Shown piece after piece: positions 1 to 9,052 of a stretch of DNA of 64,000 nt. The first letter of the stretch is position 1; the number at the start of each line of letters is the position of its first letter. The notes beneath the pieces are model-generated. The model saw only the letters and a program-made list of their open reading frames with translations, was not told where the DNA came from and did not search any database. Origin of the DNA: VRUE01 sp963725085 (GTDB taxonomy: Bacteria > Actinomycetota > Thermoleophilia > Solirubrobacterales > 70-9); NCBI GenBank assembly GCA_963725085.1, contig CAVRXM010000001.1, forward strand, positions 806,001 through 870,000, given 5' to 3'. Made by a program: the position numbers and the translations under genes.

Positions 1-1497
1 CGCCACCGGGACGTCGTGCAGTTCATGCGCGGCGAAGATCTCGTCGAGGTCCTCGCGGGTCAGCGTCTCGCGCTCGAGCGCGTTGGCGGCGAGGTCGTCG
101 AGGCATTCCCGGTTGGACGCCAGCAGCCTGCGGGCCCGCCGGTGCGCCTCGCGCGCGAGCGTCATCGCGGCCATGTCGACGTCGCGCCGGGTCCGATCGG
201 AGAGCGCGTAGTCGCCGGTCGGCAGCGCGATCGGCGGCGCGCCGTCGGCGTCGATCGCGACGCCCATCCCGAATTCGGAGACCATCTGCCTGCAGACGGC
301 GTGGACGCGCATCAGGTCGTCGACCGCGCCCGAGTAGGAGACGTCGAAGACCTCCTCCTCCGCGGCTCGCCCGCCGAGCAGGGTCACGATCTCGTCGAGC
401 AGCTCTTCGCGCGAGCGCAGGTAGGTGTCTTCCTGCGGCGAGTGGCCGACGAACCCGAGCGCCGGGCCGCGCGGCACGATGCTGAGGATCTCCGGCGGGT
501 CGAGCCCCAGCAACCGCCGGCAGAGCGCGTGCCCCGCCTCGTGATAGGCGACGATCCGCCGCTCCTTCTGGTTCAGGCGGCGCGCCTGCTGGGAGCCGAC
601 CGACTGCCGCAACAGCGCCTCGTCGAGGTCGACCCTGGCGATCCATCCGCGGCCGGCGCGGCCGGCGATGATCGCCGCCTCGTTGAGGGCGTTGGCGAGC
701 TGGGCGCCGGTCATCCCGGTCGTCTTGCGGGCGACGTCGGTCAGGTCGAGGTCGGGGCCGAGCGGCTTCCCCTTGGAGTGGGCGCGGAGGATCGCCTCGC
801 GACCTTCTCGGTCCGGCGGCGAGACGAGGACCTGGCGGTCGAACCGGCCGGGCCGCAGCAGCGCCCGGTCGAGCTTGTCGACATGGTTCGAGGCGGCGAG
901 CACGATCACCGTCCCCGGATCGCGCTCGAACCCGTCGAGCTCGACCAGCAGCTGGTTCAGCGCCTGCTCGCGCTCGCTCGTACCGCCGTCGCCGCCGCCG
1001 CTGCTGCGGGCGCCGCCGATCGCGTCGAGCTCGTCGATGAAGATCACAGCGCGGCCGGACTTGCGCGCCTCCTTGAACAGGCGCCTGATTCGCGCCGCGC
1101 CGCGGCCGACGAACATCTCGACGAAGCTCGATCCCGACGCGGAAAAGAAGTCGACGCCCGCCTGGGCCGCGACCGCGCGGGCCAGCATCGTCTTGCCGGT
1201 GCCGGGTGGGCCGAAGAGGAGAACGCCTCGCGGCGGCTGGGCGCCAAGGGCGGCGAAGCGGTCGGGATCGCGGAGCCAGGCGGCGACGTCCAGCAACTCG
1301 TCCTTTGCCGCGTCGACGCCCTGGACCTCGTCCCAGAGAACGGGCTTCGTCTTGCTCGCCTTGACGGTTTCAGGCTTGGTCGCGCCGAGGGTCCCGCGCA
1401 GCAGCGTTACGAAGACGATCAGCAGACAGGCCATGAAGAAGACCCCGAACACCGGGTACCAGTCGAAGAAGAAGCTGTGGATGTCGGCGGCCGTCAT
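1..1497 (-). CDS. FtsH-like AAA+ zinc metalloprotease, C-terminus beyond window
   Basis: Membrane-anchored ATP-dependent protease that would unfold and degrade membrane and cytosolic proteins. Visible: one N-terminal membrane segment (about residues 12-34), Walker A GPPGTGK near 1192-1215, Walker B region IFIDELDAIGG, an arginine-rich second region of homology, and zinc motif HEAGH near 529-543. About 499 codons are present and the frame is still open at base 1, so the gene runs off the edge. FtsH normally has two membrane helices with a domain of roughly 70 residues outside the membrane; here the AAA module follows almost directly after a single helix, so the N-terminus is short. The ATG at 1497 is the first good start; an upstream in-frame ATG is possible. 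Confidence 0.9.
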   Translation of the reverse strand, partial: MTAADIHSFFFDWYPVFGVFFMACLLIVFVTLLRGTLGATKPETVKASKTKPVLWDEVQGVDAAKDELLDVAAWLRDPDRFAALGAQPPRGVLLFGPPGTGKTMLARAVAAQAGVDFFSASGSSFVEMFVGRGAARIRRLFKEARKSGRAVIFIDELDAIGGARSSGGGDGGTSEREQALNQLLVELDGFERDPGTVIVLAASNHVDKLDRALLRPGRFDRQVLVSPPDREGREAILRAHSKGKPLGPDLDLTDVARKTTGMTGAQLANALNEAAIIAGRAGRGWIARVDLDEALLRQSVGSQQARRLNQKERRIVAYHEAGHALCRRLLGLDPPEILSIVPRGPALGFVGHSPQEDTYLRSREELLDEIVTLLGGRAAEEEVFDVSYSGAVDDLMRVHAVCRQMVSEFGMGVAIDADGAPPIALPTGDYALSDRTRRDVDMAAMTLAREAHRRARRLLASNRECLDDLAANALERETLTREDLDEIFAAHELHDVPVA

Positions 1498-1593
1498 CGG
1501 GGCAGGGAGTCTCCGCAAAAATCATCCGAGTTCCCATCGCATATGCGTCCAATGGACTAAAGGTCGAGAACCGGCTCTATGTAGGAAACGCCG
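1498..1593. other. Spacer between MBL-fold gene and FtsH-like gene
   Basis: This 96-base gap is more AT-rich than its surroundings and probably carries the promoter of the FtsH-like gene on the minus strand. I see no convincing paired -35/-10 and no hairpin. Confidence 0.3.
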
Positions 1594-2340
1594 TCAGCTC
1601 CGCACGACTTGCGAACCGCCGACGATCGCCTCCTCGCCGGTGTCGCCGAACCGGACCCAGGCCTTGTTGCCGCCGTCGTAGTCGGGGGCCCAGAGCAGGA
1701 GGGTCGCGTCGCGCTCCCAGACCGTGCACCGCTCCTCGCCGAGCTCGTCGGCTCCGCGCCAGACGCGGATGAACGGGTTGCCCTCGAGCTCGTCGCCGAT
1801 CGTCGTCGGCTCCCGGTGACCGGGGTGGACGGTGGTCTCGGGCGGCAGCTCCATCAGCCTCATCACCGAGGCCCTGAGGTCGTCGATGCCGCTGGCGCCC
1901 GGGGCCATCGTCCCGCCCACGGTTCCCTTGAAGAGGACGTCGGCGGTGAAGACGTCGGTCCCGTCGACGAGGAATGCGAGGTGCCCGGCGGCGTGCCCGG
2001 GGGTCGAGAGGGCCTCGATCTCGAGCCCCCCGCTCGAGAGCTTGCCTCCGTCCTCGATCAGCTCGCTGACCTCCTCCTCGATCTCCGCCGCGGCGTCGGG
2101 GTGGGCGACGAAGGGCGGCCCCCCGAGGCGGTCGCGGGCGGCCGCCAGCCCGGCGATGTGGTCGACATGGGGATGGGTGATGAGGATGTGGGTGATCTCG
2201 ATTCCGTCGCGCTCGGCGCGGTCGAGGAGCGGATCGAGCAGGTCGTTGCCGTCGATCAGGACGCCCTTCTTCGACTCCTCGTCGGCGACCAGGTAGGCGT
2301 TCGACAGCCACTGCGGGTTCTCGGTCCTCTCGACGATCAC
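1594..2340 (-). CDS. Metallo-beta-lactamase-fold hydrolase (glyoxalase II-like)
   Basis: 248-residue hydrolase of the MBL superfamily, probably a cytosolic dinuclear-metal thioesterase or related hydrolase. The metal motif THPHVDH (H56, H58, D60, H61) is present, followed by TPGHAAGHL and HPGHREPT, which supply the later histidine ligands. Length fits the short glyoxalase II-like group. The substrate cannot be told from sequence. It lies between the deacetylase and the FtsH-like gene, all three on the minus strand. A GGAGGA-type ribosome site precedes the ATG at 2340. Confidence 0.85.
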   Translation of the reverse strand: MIVERTENPQWLSNAYLVADEESKKGVLIDGNDLLDPLLDRAERDGIEITHILITHPHVDHIAGLAAARDRLGGPPFVAHPDAAAEIEEEVSELIEDGGKLSSGGLEIEALSTPGHAAGHLAFLVDGTDVFTADVLFKGTVGGTMAPGASGIDDLRASVMRLMELPPETTVHPGHREPTTIGDELEGNPFIRVWRGADELGEERCTVWERDATLLLWAPDYDGGNKAWVRFGDTGEEAIVGGSQVVRS

Positions 2341-2366
2341 TGCTCCTCCTTCGTTTCGGGCGTGGG

Positions 2367-3602
2367 CTAACCGTATGGCCTGTAGATCAATCTTTGTCCG
2401 AGCAGCTCGGTGACCGTCGCGAACCGGTATCCGCGCCGGCGCAGGGTGTCGATGATCCGGGGGAGCGCTGCGAGGGTGTCGGCGCGGGTGCCGCCGCCGT
2501 CGTGCATGACGACGATCGACCCGGGCTGCACGGCGCCGACGACGCGCGAGTAGACCGCGTCGCTGCCGGGATTCGACCAGTCGCTGGGATCGACGTCCCA
2601 GGTCACCGTCGTCATCCCCGCTCGGGCCGCCGCGTCGACGACGGCCGGGTCGACCGCTCCATCGGGGGGCCGGAAGAGGCAGGGCCGGAAGTGGGTCGCG
2701 GACTCGATCAGGTCGCTGGTCGGGGCGATTTCCGCGTAGCCGGGATAGGACTGGTGATGCATCGTGTGGTTGCCGATCTCATCGCCCTCGCGGAGGAGGC
2801 GCCGCATCGTCTCCTCGCGGCCGGCGATCTCCTGGCCGATCTCGAAGAAGGTCGCGTCGACGTGCTTTTCGCGGAGCACATCGGCGAAGGCTTCGGTGTA
2901 GGAGCCGGGCCCGTCGTCGAAGGTGAGGGCGACGACGTCGCGGTCGCGGGGGCCGTTGGTGACGAGGCCGGCGCCGGCCCCGGTGCAGCCGACGACCCGC
3001 ACCGGGCGCAGCCGGAACAGCCGCGCGCCGGAGGACGGCAGGCTGGTCTGGGCGCCGCAGCGGGCGCAGCCGCCGCCGCGCTCGAGCACCCGCCATCGGT
3101 AGCGGTGCGGCGCGAGCCCCGCCCGCTCGGGCGGCAGCGCCACCACAAGCCTCAGCGGGCTCGGGCGCCTGATCGCGGGCGGCGACGGTGCGGCTGTGGA
3201 CGGCCCTGCCCGCTGGCGTTGAGGATCGTGACCCCGATTCGCAGGTGGGTTCTCCGTCTGCCGCCGAGGCAGAGCTCTCTCGCCCCCCGCCGGTGCAGGG
3301 CCCGCAGCGAGAAGCAGAGGAACCGGGCCGACCGGCTCGCCGCCGGCAGGCGGTCCAATCGCGCCAGCGGGACCGGTCGCGCGGTCTCGATTTTGAGGAT
3401 CAATCGTTTGCCGGCCTGAGAGATGCCGGCGTCGAGCAGATCGCTCCGCGGCGCGCGGGCGGGCACTGCCGCGGGAGCGTCGGCATCGGTCGCGAGGAGG
3501 GCGAGGGCGAGCGGGGCGCTGAGCAGCGCCGAAATGCACAGGATCTTGCGGGAGCGGCGGATCAGGGGGCTGAGGAGACCGAATTCCGGTGAACCTGTCC
3601 AT
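2367..3602 (-). CDS. Secreted polysaccharide deacetylase (NodB domain), frameshifted
   Basis: The C-terminal half is a clear carbohydrate esterase 4 / NodB domain: VALTFDDGPG, the metal histidines in GNHTMHH, RPPDG, and a closing VVMHDGGG motif. It would deacetylate peptidoglycan or another envelope glycan outside the membrane. The N-terminal part needs reconstruction. ATG at 3602 leads into a hydrophobic signal sequence (LCISALLSAPLALALLA) only if one C of a C5 run near 3567 is removed. A domain containing LCLGGRR and PHRYRWRV then continues in another frame after about 3225. I read these as sequencing errors, because the protein pattern is continuous once frames are joined. It is divergent from the next gene. 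Confidence 0.8.
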   Translation of the reverse strand: MDRFTGIRSPQPPDPPLPQDPVHFGAAQRPARPRPPRDRCRRSRGSARPRAAERSARRRHLSGRQTIDPQNRDRATGPAGAIGPPAGGEPVGPVPLLLAAGPAPAGGERALPRRQTENPPANRGHDPQRQRAGPSTAAPSPPAIRRPSPLRLVVALPPERAGLAPHRYRWRVLERGGGCARCGAQTSLPSSGARLFRLRPVRVVGCTGAGAGLVTNGPRDRDVVALTFDDGPGSYTEAFADVLREKHVDATFFEIGQEIAGREETMRRLLREGDEIGNHTMHHQSYPGYAEIAPTSDLIESATHFRPCLFRPPDGAVDPAVVDAAARAGMTTVTWDVDPSDWSNPGSDAVYSRVVGAVQPGSIVVMHDGGGTRADTLAALPRIIDTLRRRGYRFATVTELLGQRLIYRPYG

Positions 3603-3672
3603 ACTAGGCGCGGGTTCCTGGCCTGTCCGGAGCGTCAGTACGACGGGCTGCGTTTCCGCTCGACCGCACCAT

Positions 3673-4922
3673 ATGGCCGATGCCGTGTTTACAGCCGACG
3701 TGAGGGTCAGCAGCACGAAGGTGCTCCTGGCGATCGTCCTCGCGATGGCTCTGATCGCCTCCGCGTCCGCCCAGGCCTCCACGGCCGGAGCCGGCATCCG
3801 CGCCTCCGCGATCGAATCGCCCGCCCCCCCGGCGACCGCGTTCGACCGCCAGGGGATGTGGATCTGGTACGTGGACCGGACCGAAGGCGGCGACCCTGCG
3901 CGGATCGCCGCCCGCGCCAAGCGCTCGGGGATCGGCACCCTCTACATCAAGTCCAGCGACGGCGGCGGCTACTGGAGCCAGTTCAACACGTCGCTCGTCG
4001 AACGCCTCCACGCCGCCGGGCTGAGCGTCTGCGCCTGGGCGTTCGTCTACGGCGACGCGCCGGTCGCCGAGGCCAGGGCCGCCGCCGCCGCGGTCAAGCG
4101 CGGCGCCGACTGCTTCGTGATCGACGCCGAGGGCCAGTACGAAGGCAAGTACGCGGCGGCGGAACGCTACATGCGCTCGCTGCGGGCGCGGATCGGCGAA
4201 GAATTCCCGGTCGCGCTCGCGGCCTTCCCCTACGTCGACTACCACCCGGCATTTCCCTACTCGGTCTTCTTCGCCCCGGGCGGCGCTCAGTACAACCAGC
4301 CGCAGATGTACTGGAAGGCGATCGGGACCTCGGTCCGAGGCATCTACGAGCACACCTATCTCTTCAACCGCCTCTGGGACCGTCCCCTCTATCCGCTCGG
4401 CCAGACCTACATGAGCCCATCGCGCCAGGAAATCATCCGTTTCCGGCGCTTCGCCGAGAACTACGGCGGCGAGGAGGTCAGCTGGTGGGCCTGGCACGAA
4501 ACCAACTCGCGAAGCTGGGGCGCCCTCGGCGCCGAACTCGTCGGCCCGGTCTTCGGCTACGCCCGATCGTCTCCAACCCGGTCCTCAAGCGCGGCAGCAG
4601 TGGCGACATCGTGGTCTGGGCGCAGATGCACCTGCGGGCATCCGGCCGGCTCGGGCTGCCGATCACGGGCGTCTACGGCAAGCTGACCACCGCCGCGGTT
4701 CGGACCTTCCAGGCCGAACGGGCCCTTCCTCCGGACGGGGTGATAGGACAGACGACATGGCGCGAACTGCTGGCGATCGAACCCGTGCGCCCGCTCTGGG
4801 CGGCGCGCGGAGCGAAGCGCTCGCACGGCGCCGTCGTCAGCAGCGCGACATCGGCGCACCGCCCGCTTTCGGCCTCGATGCCGGCGAAGGCCTACGAGAT
4901 CGACCCCGGCTCCGCGCCCTGA
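3673..4922 (+). CDS. Secreted glycosidase-like protein with peptidoglycan-binding domain, frameshifted
   Basis: Signal peptide (VLLAIVLAMALIASASA), then a TIM-barrel-like region of about 250 residues (GMWIWYVDR, LYIKSSDGGGYW, CFVIDAEGQYEG, QPQMYWKAI, VSWWAWHET) like bacterial DUF4124/GH25-type barrel proteins. A C-terminal PG_binding_1 domain follows (LKRGSSGDIVVWAQ ... GVYGKLTTAAVRTFQ ... GVIGQTTWREL). The acidic D-E pair in IDAEGQ could be catalytic. One base appears to be missing near 4562 between the two domains. The start is uncertain: 3673 ATG, or a GTG near 3700 just before the hydrophobic stretch. A role in cell-wall turnover is inferred from the domains. Confidence 0.75.
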
Positions 4923-4972
4923 GCCGCCGCTCCTGAAATAATCACCGGCCGGGCGGCTGCCGCCCATCCCTC

Positions 4973-5046
<74 letters not shown>

Positions 5047-5092
5047 TTGGCGGCAGGGCCTGGTCGAGTCGATTTGGCGCCTTGGGCCCACA

Positions 5093-5602
5093 CTATTTGG
5101 GCCACAAGTGGCGATCAGCCCCGCGGGCCAGCGGTGCCCCGGCGAGCGTCTCCGCGGTTCCAGGGGCTGTCACCTGGTTTTCGGCCGGGGCTGGGGCGCT
5201 GGGCGGCAGCGCGGCGAAGCGAGCCGCGTCGGCAACGCTGGGCCCGGCGGGCCCGCCGGTGAGCGTCACGACCAAGACCGCGGCGATCGCCGCCAGCGCG
5301 GCGCTCGCCGCCAGCCCCGGGGCGAGGAGCCAGCCGCGCCGGCGTCCGGCGCTCCGCGCTCGCCGGTGCTCGCCGGCCTCGACGCGGAGCGATGCCGGAA
5401 CCGGATCGTCGGCCAGCACTCTCGTCGCCGCGACAGCCCGCCGTTGCCGCTCGAGGAGCGCCTGGAGCTCGGGCGAGGCCGCGACGCGGGCCTCGACCGC
5501 CGGGCGTCGCTCGGCGGGAAGCGTCCCGTCGGCCAGCGCGCTCAGGTCCGCCATCTCCTCGCTGCTCAGCTGTGGCCCCATATCGCCCATCGCATCGTTC
5601 AT
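5093..5602 (-). CDS. Anti-sigma-factor-like membrane protein, C-terminus possibly truncated
   Basis: 169 residues: an acidic N-terminal segment (LSSEEMADLSALADGTLPAERR) typical of actinobacterial anti-sigma proteins, an arginine-rich stretch, one membrane helix (residues about 93-112), and a short Ala/Pro-rich tail ending HLWPK. No HxxxCxxC zinc motif is present. Related proteins that I know usually continue with a longer extracytoplasmic domain; here the ORF stops 45 nt from the tRNA-Asp end, so the tail may have been lost at an insertion junction. No sigma-factor gene is adjacent. Anti-sigma function is a family-level guess. Confidence 0.5.
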   Translation of the reverse strand: MNDAMGDMGPQLSSEEMADLSALADGTLPAERRPAVEARVAASPELQALLERQRRAVAATRVLADDPVPASLRVEAGEHRRARSAGRRRGWLLAPGLAASAALAAIAAVLVVTLTGGPAGPSVADAARFAALPPSAPAPAENQVTAPGTAETLAGAPLARGADRHLWPK

Positions 5603-5645
5603 ACCAGCAAATCGATCCTTTCCCCGTTGTCTGGCGCCCGTCTGC

Positions 5646-6076
5646 CTACCACCAACCCCGATCCGCTCGGCCGGCGAAGCGGGCGGCCAAATAGGTGCCG
5701 AGCAGTAGGACCGCCGCTCCCTCGCTGAGGCGGGAAACGAGAATGGCCGTCGGGTCGTAGCCGGGCTCCATGAAGTCGAACAGCGGCGTCTGTTCGCTGA
5801 CCGCGAGGAAGACGAACGCGGTCGCGGCGAGCCCGACCCCGGCTAGCGCCAGCAGACCCAGCGCCCGACCGCCCCAGCGGGGTCCGAGCAGCCGTTCGAC
5901 CGGCGCCAGGAGGCCGAGGCCGATTGCCGTCGCGCCGGCGAAGTTGAGGACGAACAGCGTCCGATCGTCGGTATCGCCGAGTAGAGCTTTGAGTACTGCT
6001 GCAGGTGAACCGTGCCGACCGCCAGCACCGCAAGCGCCCCGAGGGCGCGCCTCCTTCGTAGTGCGTCACCGATCAA
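5646..6076 (-). CDS. Small integral membrane protein, frameshifted
   Basis: Joining two frames near 5974, where one base is missing, gives a continuous protein of about 140 residues. Its features are AVGTVHLQQY, SAIPTIGTLFVLNF, LLAPVERLLG, a long hydrophobic segment ending AFVFLAVSEQ, and a closing AARFAGRADRGWW. It has four likely membrane helices. I do not recognise a catalytic motif; similar DUF-type membrane proteins occur in actinobacteria. The start is uncertain; TTG at 6076 is the first in-frame candidate, although an AAGGAGG near 6051-6057 suggests a later start. It is divergent from the nitric-oxide reductase. Confidence 0.55.
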
Positions 6077-6226
6077 GGACGCTGCGGAGCGCCGATTTCT
6101 TCCCGCGCCCGGACGAGGCGGTTGACCGCGGCGAGTCCCGCCGCATATGCTCGCCAATGCGTCGCGATTCGCTTGGCAACGTTTGGAGGAGCGTTGGAGC
6201 GAGGCGGTGAAAAACGTGGTCTGATC

Positions 6227-8497
6227 GTGTCCAAGGGATGGCTTCAGGCATGCCTCCTGGTCATCCTCTTCGGGTTTCTCGTCCTCGGAATCCTCGCCTA
6301 TAAGACCTACCAGGACGACCCGCCGGTCGCCGCCCGGGTGACCGATCCGAGTGGACGGGTCCTGTTCACCAAGGCCGACGTCGAAGCCGGCCAGAAGGTG
6401 TTCCTCAACAACGGGCTGATGGAGTACGGCTCGATCTTCGGCCACGGCGCCTACCTCGGCCCGGACTACACCGACGACTACCTGCACCGTGCCGCGCTCT
6501 CGGTGAAGAAGCAGTACGGGGGCGAAGGCAGCGACGCCGCCGCCCAGCGCACGATCGACGACTTCCAGGCGAACCGCTACGACTCCGACACCAACACGAT
6601 CGTCTACAGCGCGGCGCAGGCGAGGGCGTTCGATCAGCTTCTCCGTCACTACGCCTCCTACTTCGGCGACCCGACGACGCAGTTCGGGCTCCGACCTGAT
6701 GCGATCACCGACCCGCAGAAGATCAAGGAGCTGACCTCCTTCTTCAGCTGGTCTGCTTGGGCCGCGGCGGCCCGCCGCCCCGGCCACGACTACTCCTACA
6801 CCAACAACTGGCCGTCGGAGAAGCTGGTCGAAAACCAGCCGACGGCGAACGTGATCCTCTGGAGCGTTGTCTCCCTGATCGCGCTGCTTGGCGGAATCGG
6901 CCTCCTCTTCGGCGCCTTCGGCCGCTGGGACTTCCTCGGCTGGCGCGGGCGCGAGCAGGCGGTGCTCTCCTTCCGCGCGCCGGGGGACGTCGCGCTGACC
7001 CCGGCGCAGCGGGCAACCGCCTGGTTCTTCCTGGTCATGGCCGCCCTCTTCCTGATCCAGGCGTTGGTCGGCGCCGCCTCTCAGCACTACCGCGCCGACC
7101 TCGGCGACTTCTTCGGCTTCGACCTCGCCAAGGTCTTCCCCTACAACCTGACCCGCACCTTCCACGTCCAGCTGGCGATCTTCTTCGTCTCCGCCTCCTA
7201 TCTCGCGGCCGGCATCTTCCTGGCGCCGATGATCGCCCGGCGCGAGCCGAAGGGCCAGGGGACGCTCGCCTACATCTTGCTCGGCGCGGTCGCGCTCGTC
7301 GTCTTCGGCAGCCTGTTCGGCGAGTTCGCCGGCGTCCACGGCTGGTTCGGCGGCATCGGCGGCATGGTCGGCGACCAGGGCTTCGAGTACCTCGACCTCG
7401 GCCGCCTCTGGCAGGTCCTGCTCGTGATCGGCCTCTTCTTCTGGGTGGCGATCCTCTGGCGTGGATTGCGGGGACGGCTCTCCCGTGAGCACGTCGGCAA
7501 CATGCCATGGCTGTTCTTCTTCGCCGCGCTTGCGATCCCGGCCTTCTACGCGGTCGGCCTGCTCGCGAACTCCGGTGACACCTTCACCGTCACCGACTTC
7601 TGGCGCTTCTGGGTCGTCCACCTCTGGGTCGAGGACTTCCTCGAGCTGTTCACGACCGTGATGGTCGCCTACATCTTCGTCCTGCTCGGCGTCGTCCGCG
7701 AGCGGGTGGCGCTGACGGTGATCTTCCTCGACATCCTCCTCTACTCGGCAGGCGGGGTGATCGGGACGATGCACCACCTCTACTTCTCCGGCGAGCCGGC
7801 CGAGCACATGGCGCTCGGGGCCGTGTTCTCGGCGGCCGAGGTGATCCCGCTCACCTTCCTCACCGTCGAGGCCTGGAGCTTCCTGCAGCTCGGCTCGCGC
7901 CAGGAGTCACGCTCAGAGGCTCCCTTCCCTCACCGCTGGGCGGTGATGTTCCTCGTCTCCGTCGGCTTCTGGAACTTCCTCGGCGCCGGCATCTTCGGCT
8001 TCCTGATCAACCTGCCGATCGTCTCCTACTACGAGATCGGCACGGCGCTCACGGCGAACCACGGCCACGCGGCGATGATGGGCGTGTACGGGATGCTCGC
8101 GGTCGGGCTGGCGATGTTCTGCCTGCGTTACCTGATCCCCGCCGACCGCTGGCCCGAGCGGGCGGCGAAGACCTGCTTCTGGTCGCTCAACATCGGCCTC
8201 GCCTGGATGTGCTTCTCCGACCTGCTGCCGCTCGGGTTCATCCAGCTCTACGAGTCGGTCAACAACAGCTACTTCCATGCGCGCTCACTCGACTTCCTCA
8301 CCAACTCGACCAACACCCTGCTCGAGTGGCTCCGCTTCCCCGGCGACGTCCTCTTCATCGTCGGCGGGGTGCTGCCGCTGCTCTACATCTGCTGGATCGG
8401 CGTCCGCCATCGGGTCAAGACGGTGACGCTGGAGGAGCCCGAGGAGATCCTCTTCACCGACATCACCGAGCCGGCGCCCGAGGGGGTCGTGAAATGA
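6227..8497 (+). CDS. norZ: Quinol-dependent nitric oxide reductase (qNor)
   Basis: Reduces NO to N2O at the membrane with quinol as electron donor; a detoxification or denitrification enzyme of the heme-copper oxidase superfamily. About 756 residues from GTG 6227, the usual qNor length. An N-terminal membrane anchor and cytochrome-c-like soluble domain without a CxxCH heme motif come first, then about twelve helices. Candidate ligands: H313 (TFHVQL), H465 and E469 (VVHLWVEDF), H516/H517 (TMHHLYF), H612 and H614 (NHGHAAMMG). The reading frame is unbroken over 2.3 kb. Alternative starts lie upstream (TTG about 6194). The stop overlaps the next ATG by four bases (ATGA). Confidence 0.93.
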   Translation: MSKGWLQACLLVILFGFLVLGILAYKTYQDDPPVAARVTDPSGRVLFTKADVEAGQKVFLNNGLMEYGSIFGHGAYLGPDYTDDYLHRAALSVKKQYGGEGSDAAAQRTIDDFQANRYDSDTNTIVYSAAQARAFDQLLRHYASYFGDPTTQFGLRPDAITDPQKIKELTSFFSWSAWAAAARRPGHDYSYTNNWPSEKLVENQPTANVILWSVVSLIALLGGIGLLFGAFGRWDFLGWRGREQAVLSFRAPGDVALTPAQRATAWFFLVMAALFLIQALVGAASQHYRADLGDFFGFDLAKVFPYNLTRTFHVQLAIFFVSASYLAAGIFLAPMIARREPKGQGTLAYILLGAVALVVFGSLFGEFAGVHGWFGGIGGMVGDQGFEYLDLGRLWQVLLVIGLFFWVAILWRGLRGRLSREHVGNMPWLFFFAALAIPAFYAVGLLANSGDTFTVTDFWRFWVVHLWVEDFLELFTTVMVAYIFVLLGVVRERVALTVIFLDILLYSAGGVIGTMHHLYFSGEPAEHMALGAVFSAAEVIPLTFLTVEAWSFLQLGSRQESRSEAPFPHRWAVMFLVSVGFWNFLGAGIFGFLINLPIVSYYEIGTALTANHGHAAMMGVYGMLAVGLAMFCLRYLIPADRWPERAAKTCFWSLNIGLAWMCFSDLLPLGFIQLYESVNNSYFHARSLDFLTNSTNTLLEWLRFPGDVLFIVGGVLPLLYICWIGVRHRVKTVTLEEPEEILFTDITEPAPEGVVK

Positions 8498-9024
8498 GCG
8501 CCGAGACCCTCGCGGCAGCCGGTTACGCGGGCTTCCTGGTCCTCGTCGCGCTTGGCCTCGACCGGCTGGGGCGTCATGCGCACCAGAGATCCGGCCGCTA
8601 CCGGACCCAGGGCTTCACCTACAGGCCGGAGCTCGACCTCTGGGAGTGCCCCGAGGGCGAGCATTTGCGGCCGTTCGCGGTCGACCACGGCCGCCGGATC
8701 GCCCGGTACCGGGCGAGGCCGGTCGTCTGCAACAGCTGTCCGGCGAAGGACGGGTGCACCGACTCCGACCTGGGCAGGGAGATCCAGCGGCCGATGGACC
8801 CCTGGCCCCACTCGGAGGCCGGTCGCTTCCACCGCGGGATCTCCGTCGCGCTCGTCGCGCTCGCCTGCCTGGTCTCGATCATCGCGATCGTCCTCAGCCC
8901 TGTTTTCCCGGACGTGATCCTGCTCGGACTGGTGCTGGCGGCGACGCTCGCGATCGGGATCCATCTTGGGCGGGCCTTCGCCTCGATGCCGTCCGGCTTT
9001 CCGGATCGGGCGCTGGCGCCCTGA
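8494..9024 (+). CDS. Membrane protein with transposase-type Cys4 motif, coupled to qNor
   Basis: 176 residues, starting in the ATGA overlap with qNor. Layout: helix at about 11-22, a hydrophilic cytosolic or external segment, then helices at about 115-134 and 139-157. The middle segment has four cysteines, C52, C79, C82 and C88, in the order CPEG-x-H-x-LRPF ... RYRA ... CNSCPAKDGCT. This spacing resembles the zinc-ribbon stretch found inside IS1182/ISNCY-type DDE transposases, but no DDE catalytic core is present. It could bind zinc, an Fe-S cluster or act in redox sensing. Translational coupling suggests a role in NO reductase assembly, electron supply or regulation. No function is assigned. 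Confidence 0.8.
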   Translation: MSAETLAAAGYAGFLVLVALGLDRLGRHAHQRSGRYRTQGFTYRPELDLWECPEGEHLRPFAVDHGRRIARYRARPVVCNSCPAKDGCTDSDLGREIQRPMDPWPHSEAGRFHRGISVALVALACLVSIIAIVLSPVFPDVILLGLVLAATLAIGIHLGRAFASMPSGFPDRALAP

Positions 9025-9030
9025 GGCGGC

Positions 9031-9052
9031 TTCGACTCCCGTCGCTCCCGTT
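9031..9052 (+). repeat. Direct repeat right copy (tRNA-Asp 3' end, att-like)
   Basis: 22 nt matching the 3' end of tRNA-Asp (5027-5048) with a single G to C change. It lies between the stop of the qNor partner at 9024 and the stop of the convergent gene at 9053, so it fills the gap exactly. No rest of a tRNA is present. Confidence 0.6.

Noticed and set aside
2367..3938. A single 523-residue deacetylase running from 3938
   Set aside because: The N-terminal third is a wrong-frame read overlapping the secreted plus-strand gene; the signal peptide lies in another frame after ATG 3602.
5843..7807. Minus-strand ORF running through the nitric-oxide reductase gene
   Set aside because: Only its last part matches a real membrane-protein frame (5646-6076); the rest is antisense to qNor and rich in Glu/Arg/Val without motifs.
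8494..9024. Transposase remnant
   Set aside because: Only the Cys4 segment resembles transposases; the ORF is intact, has three membrane helices, and is coupled to qNor, so it is not a degraded insertion sequence.
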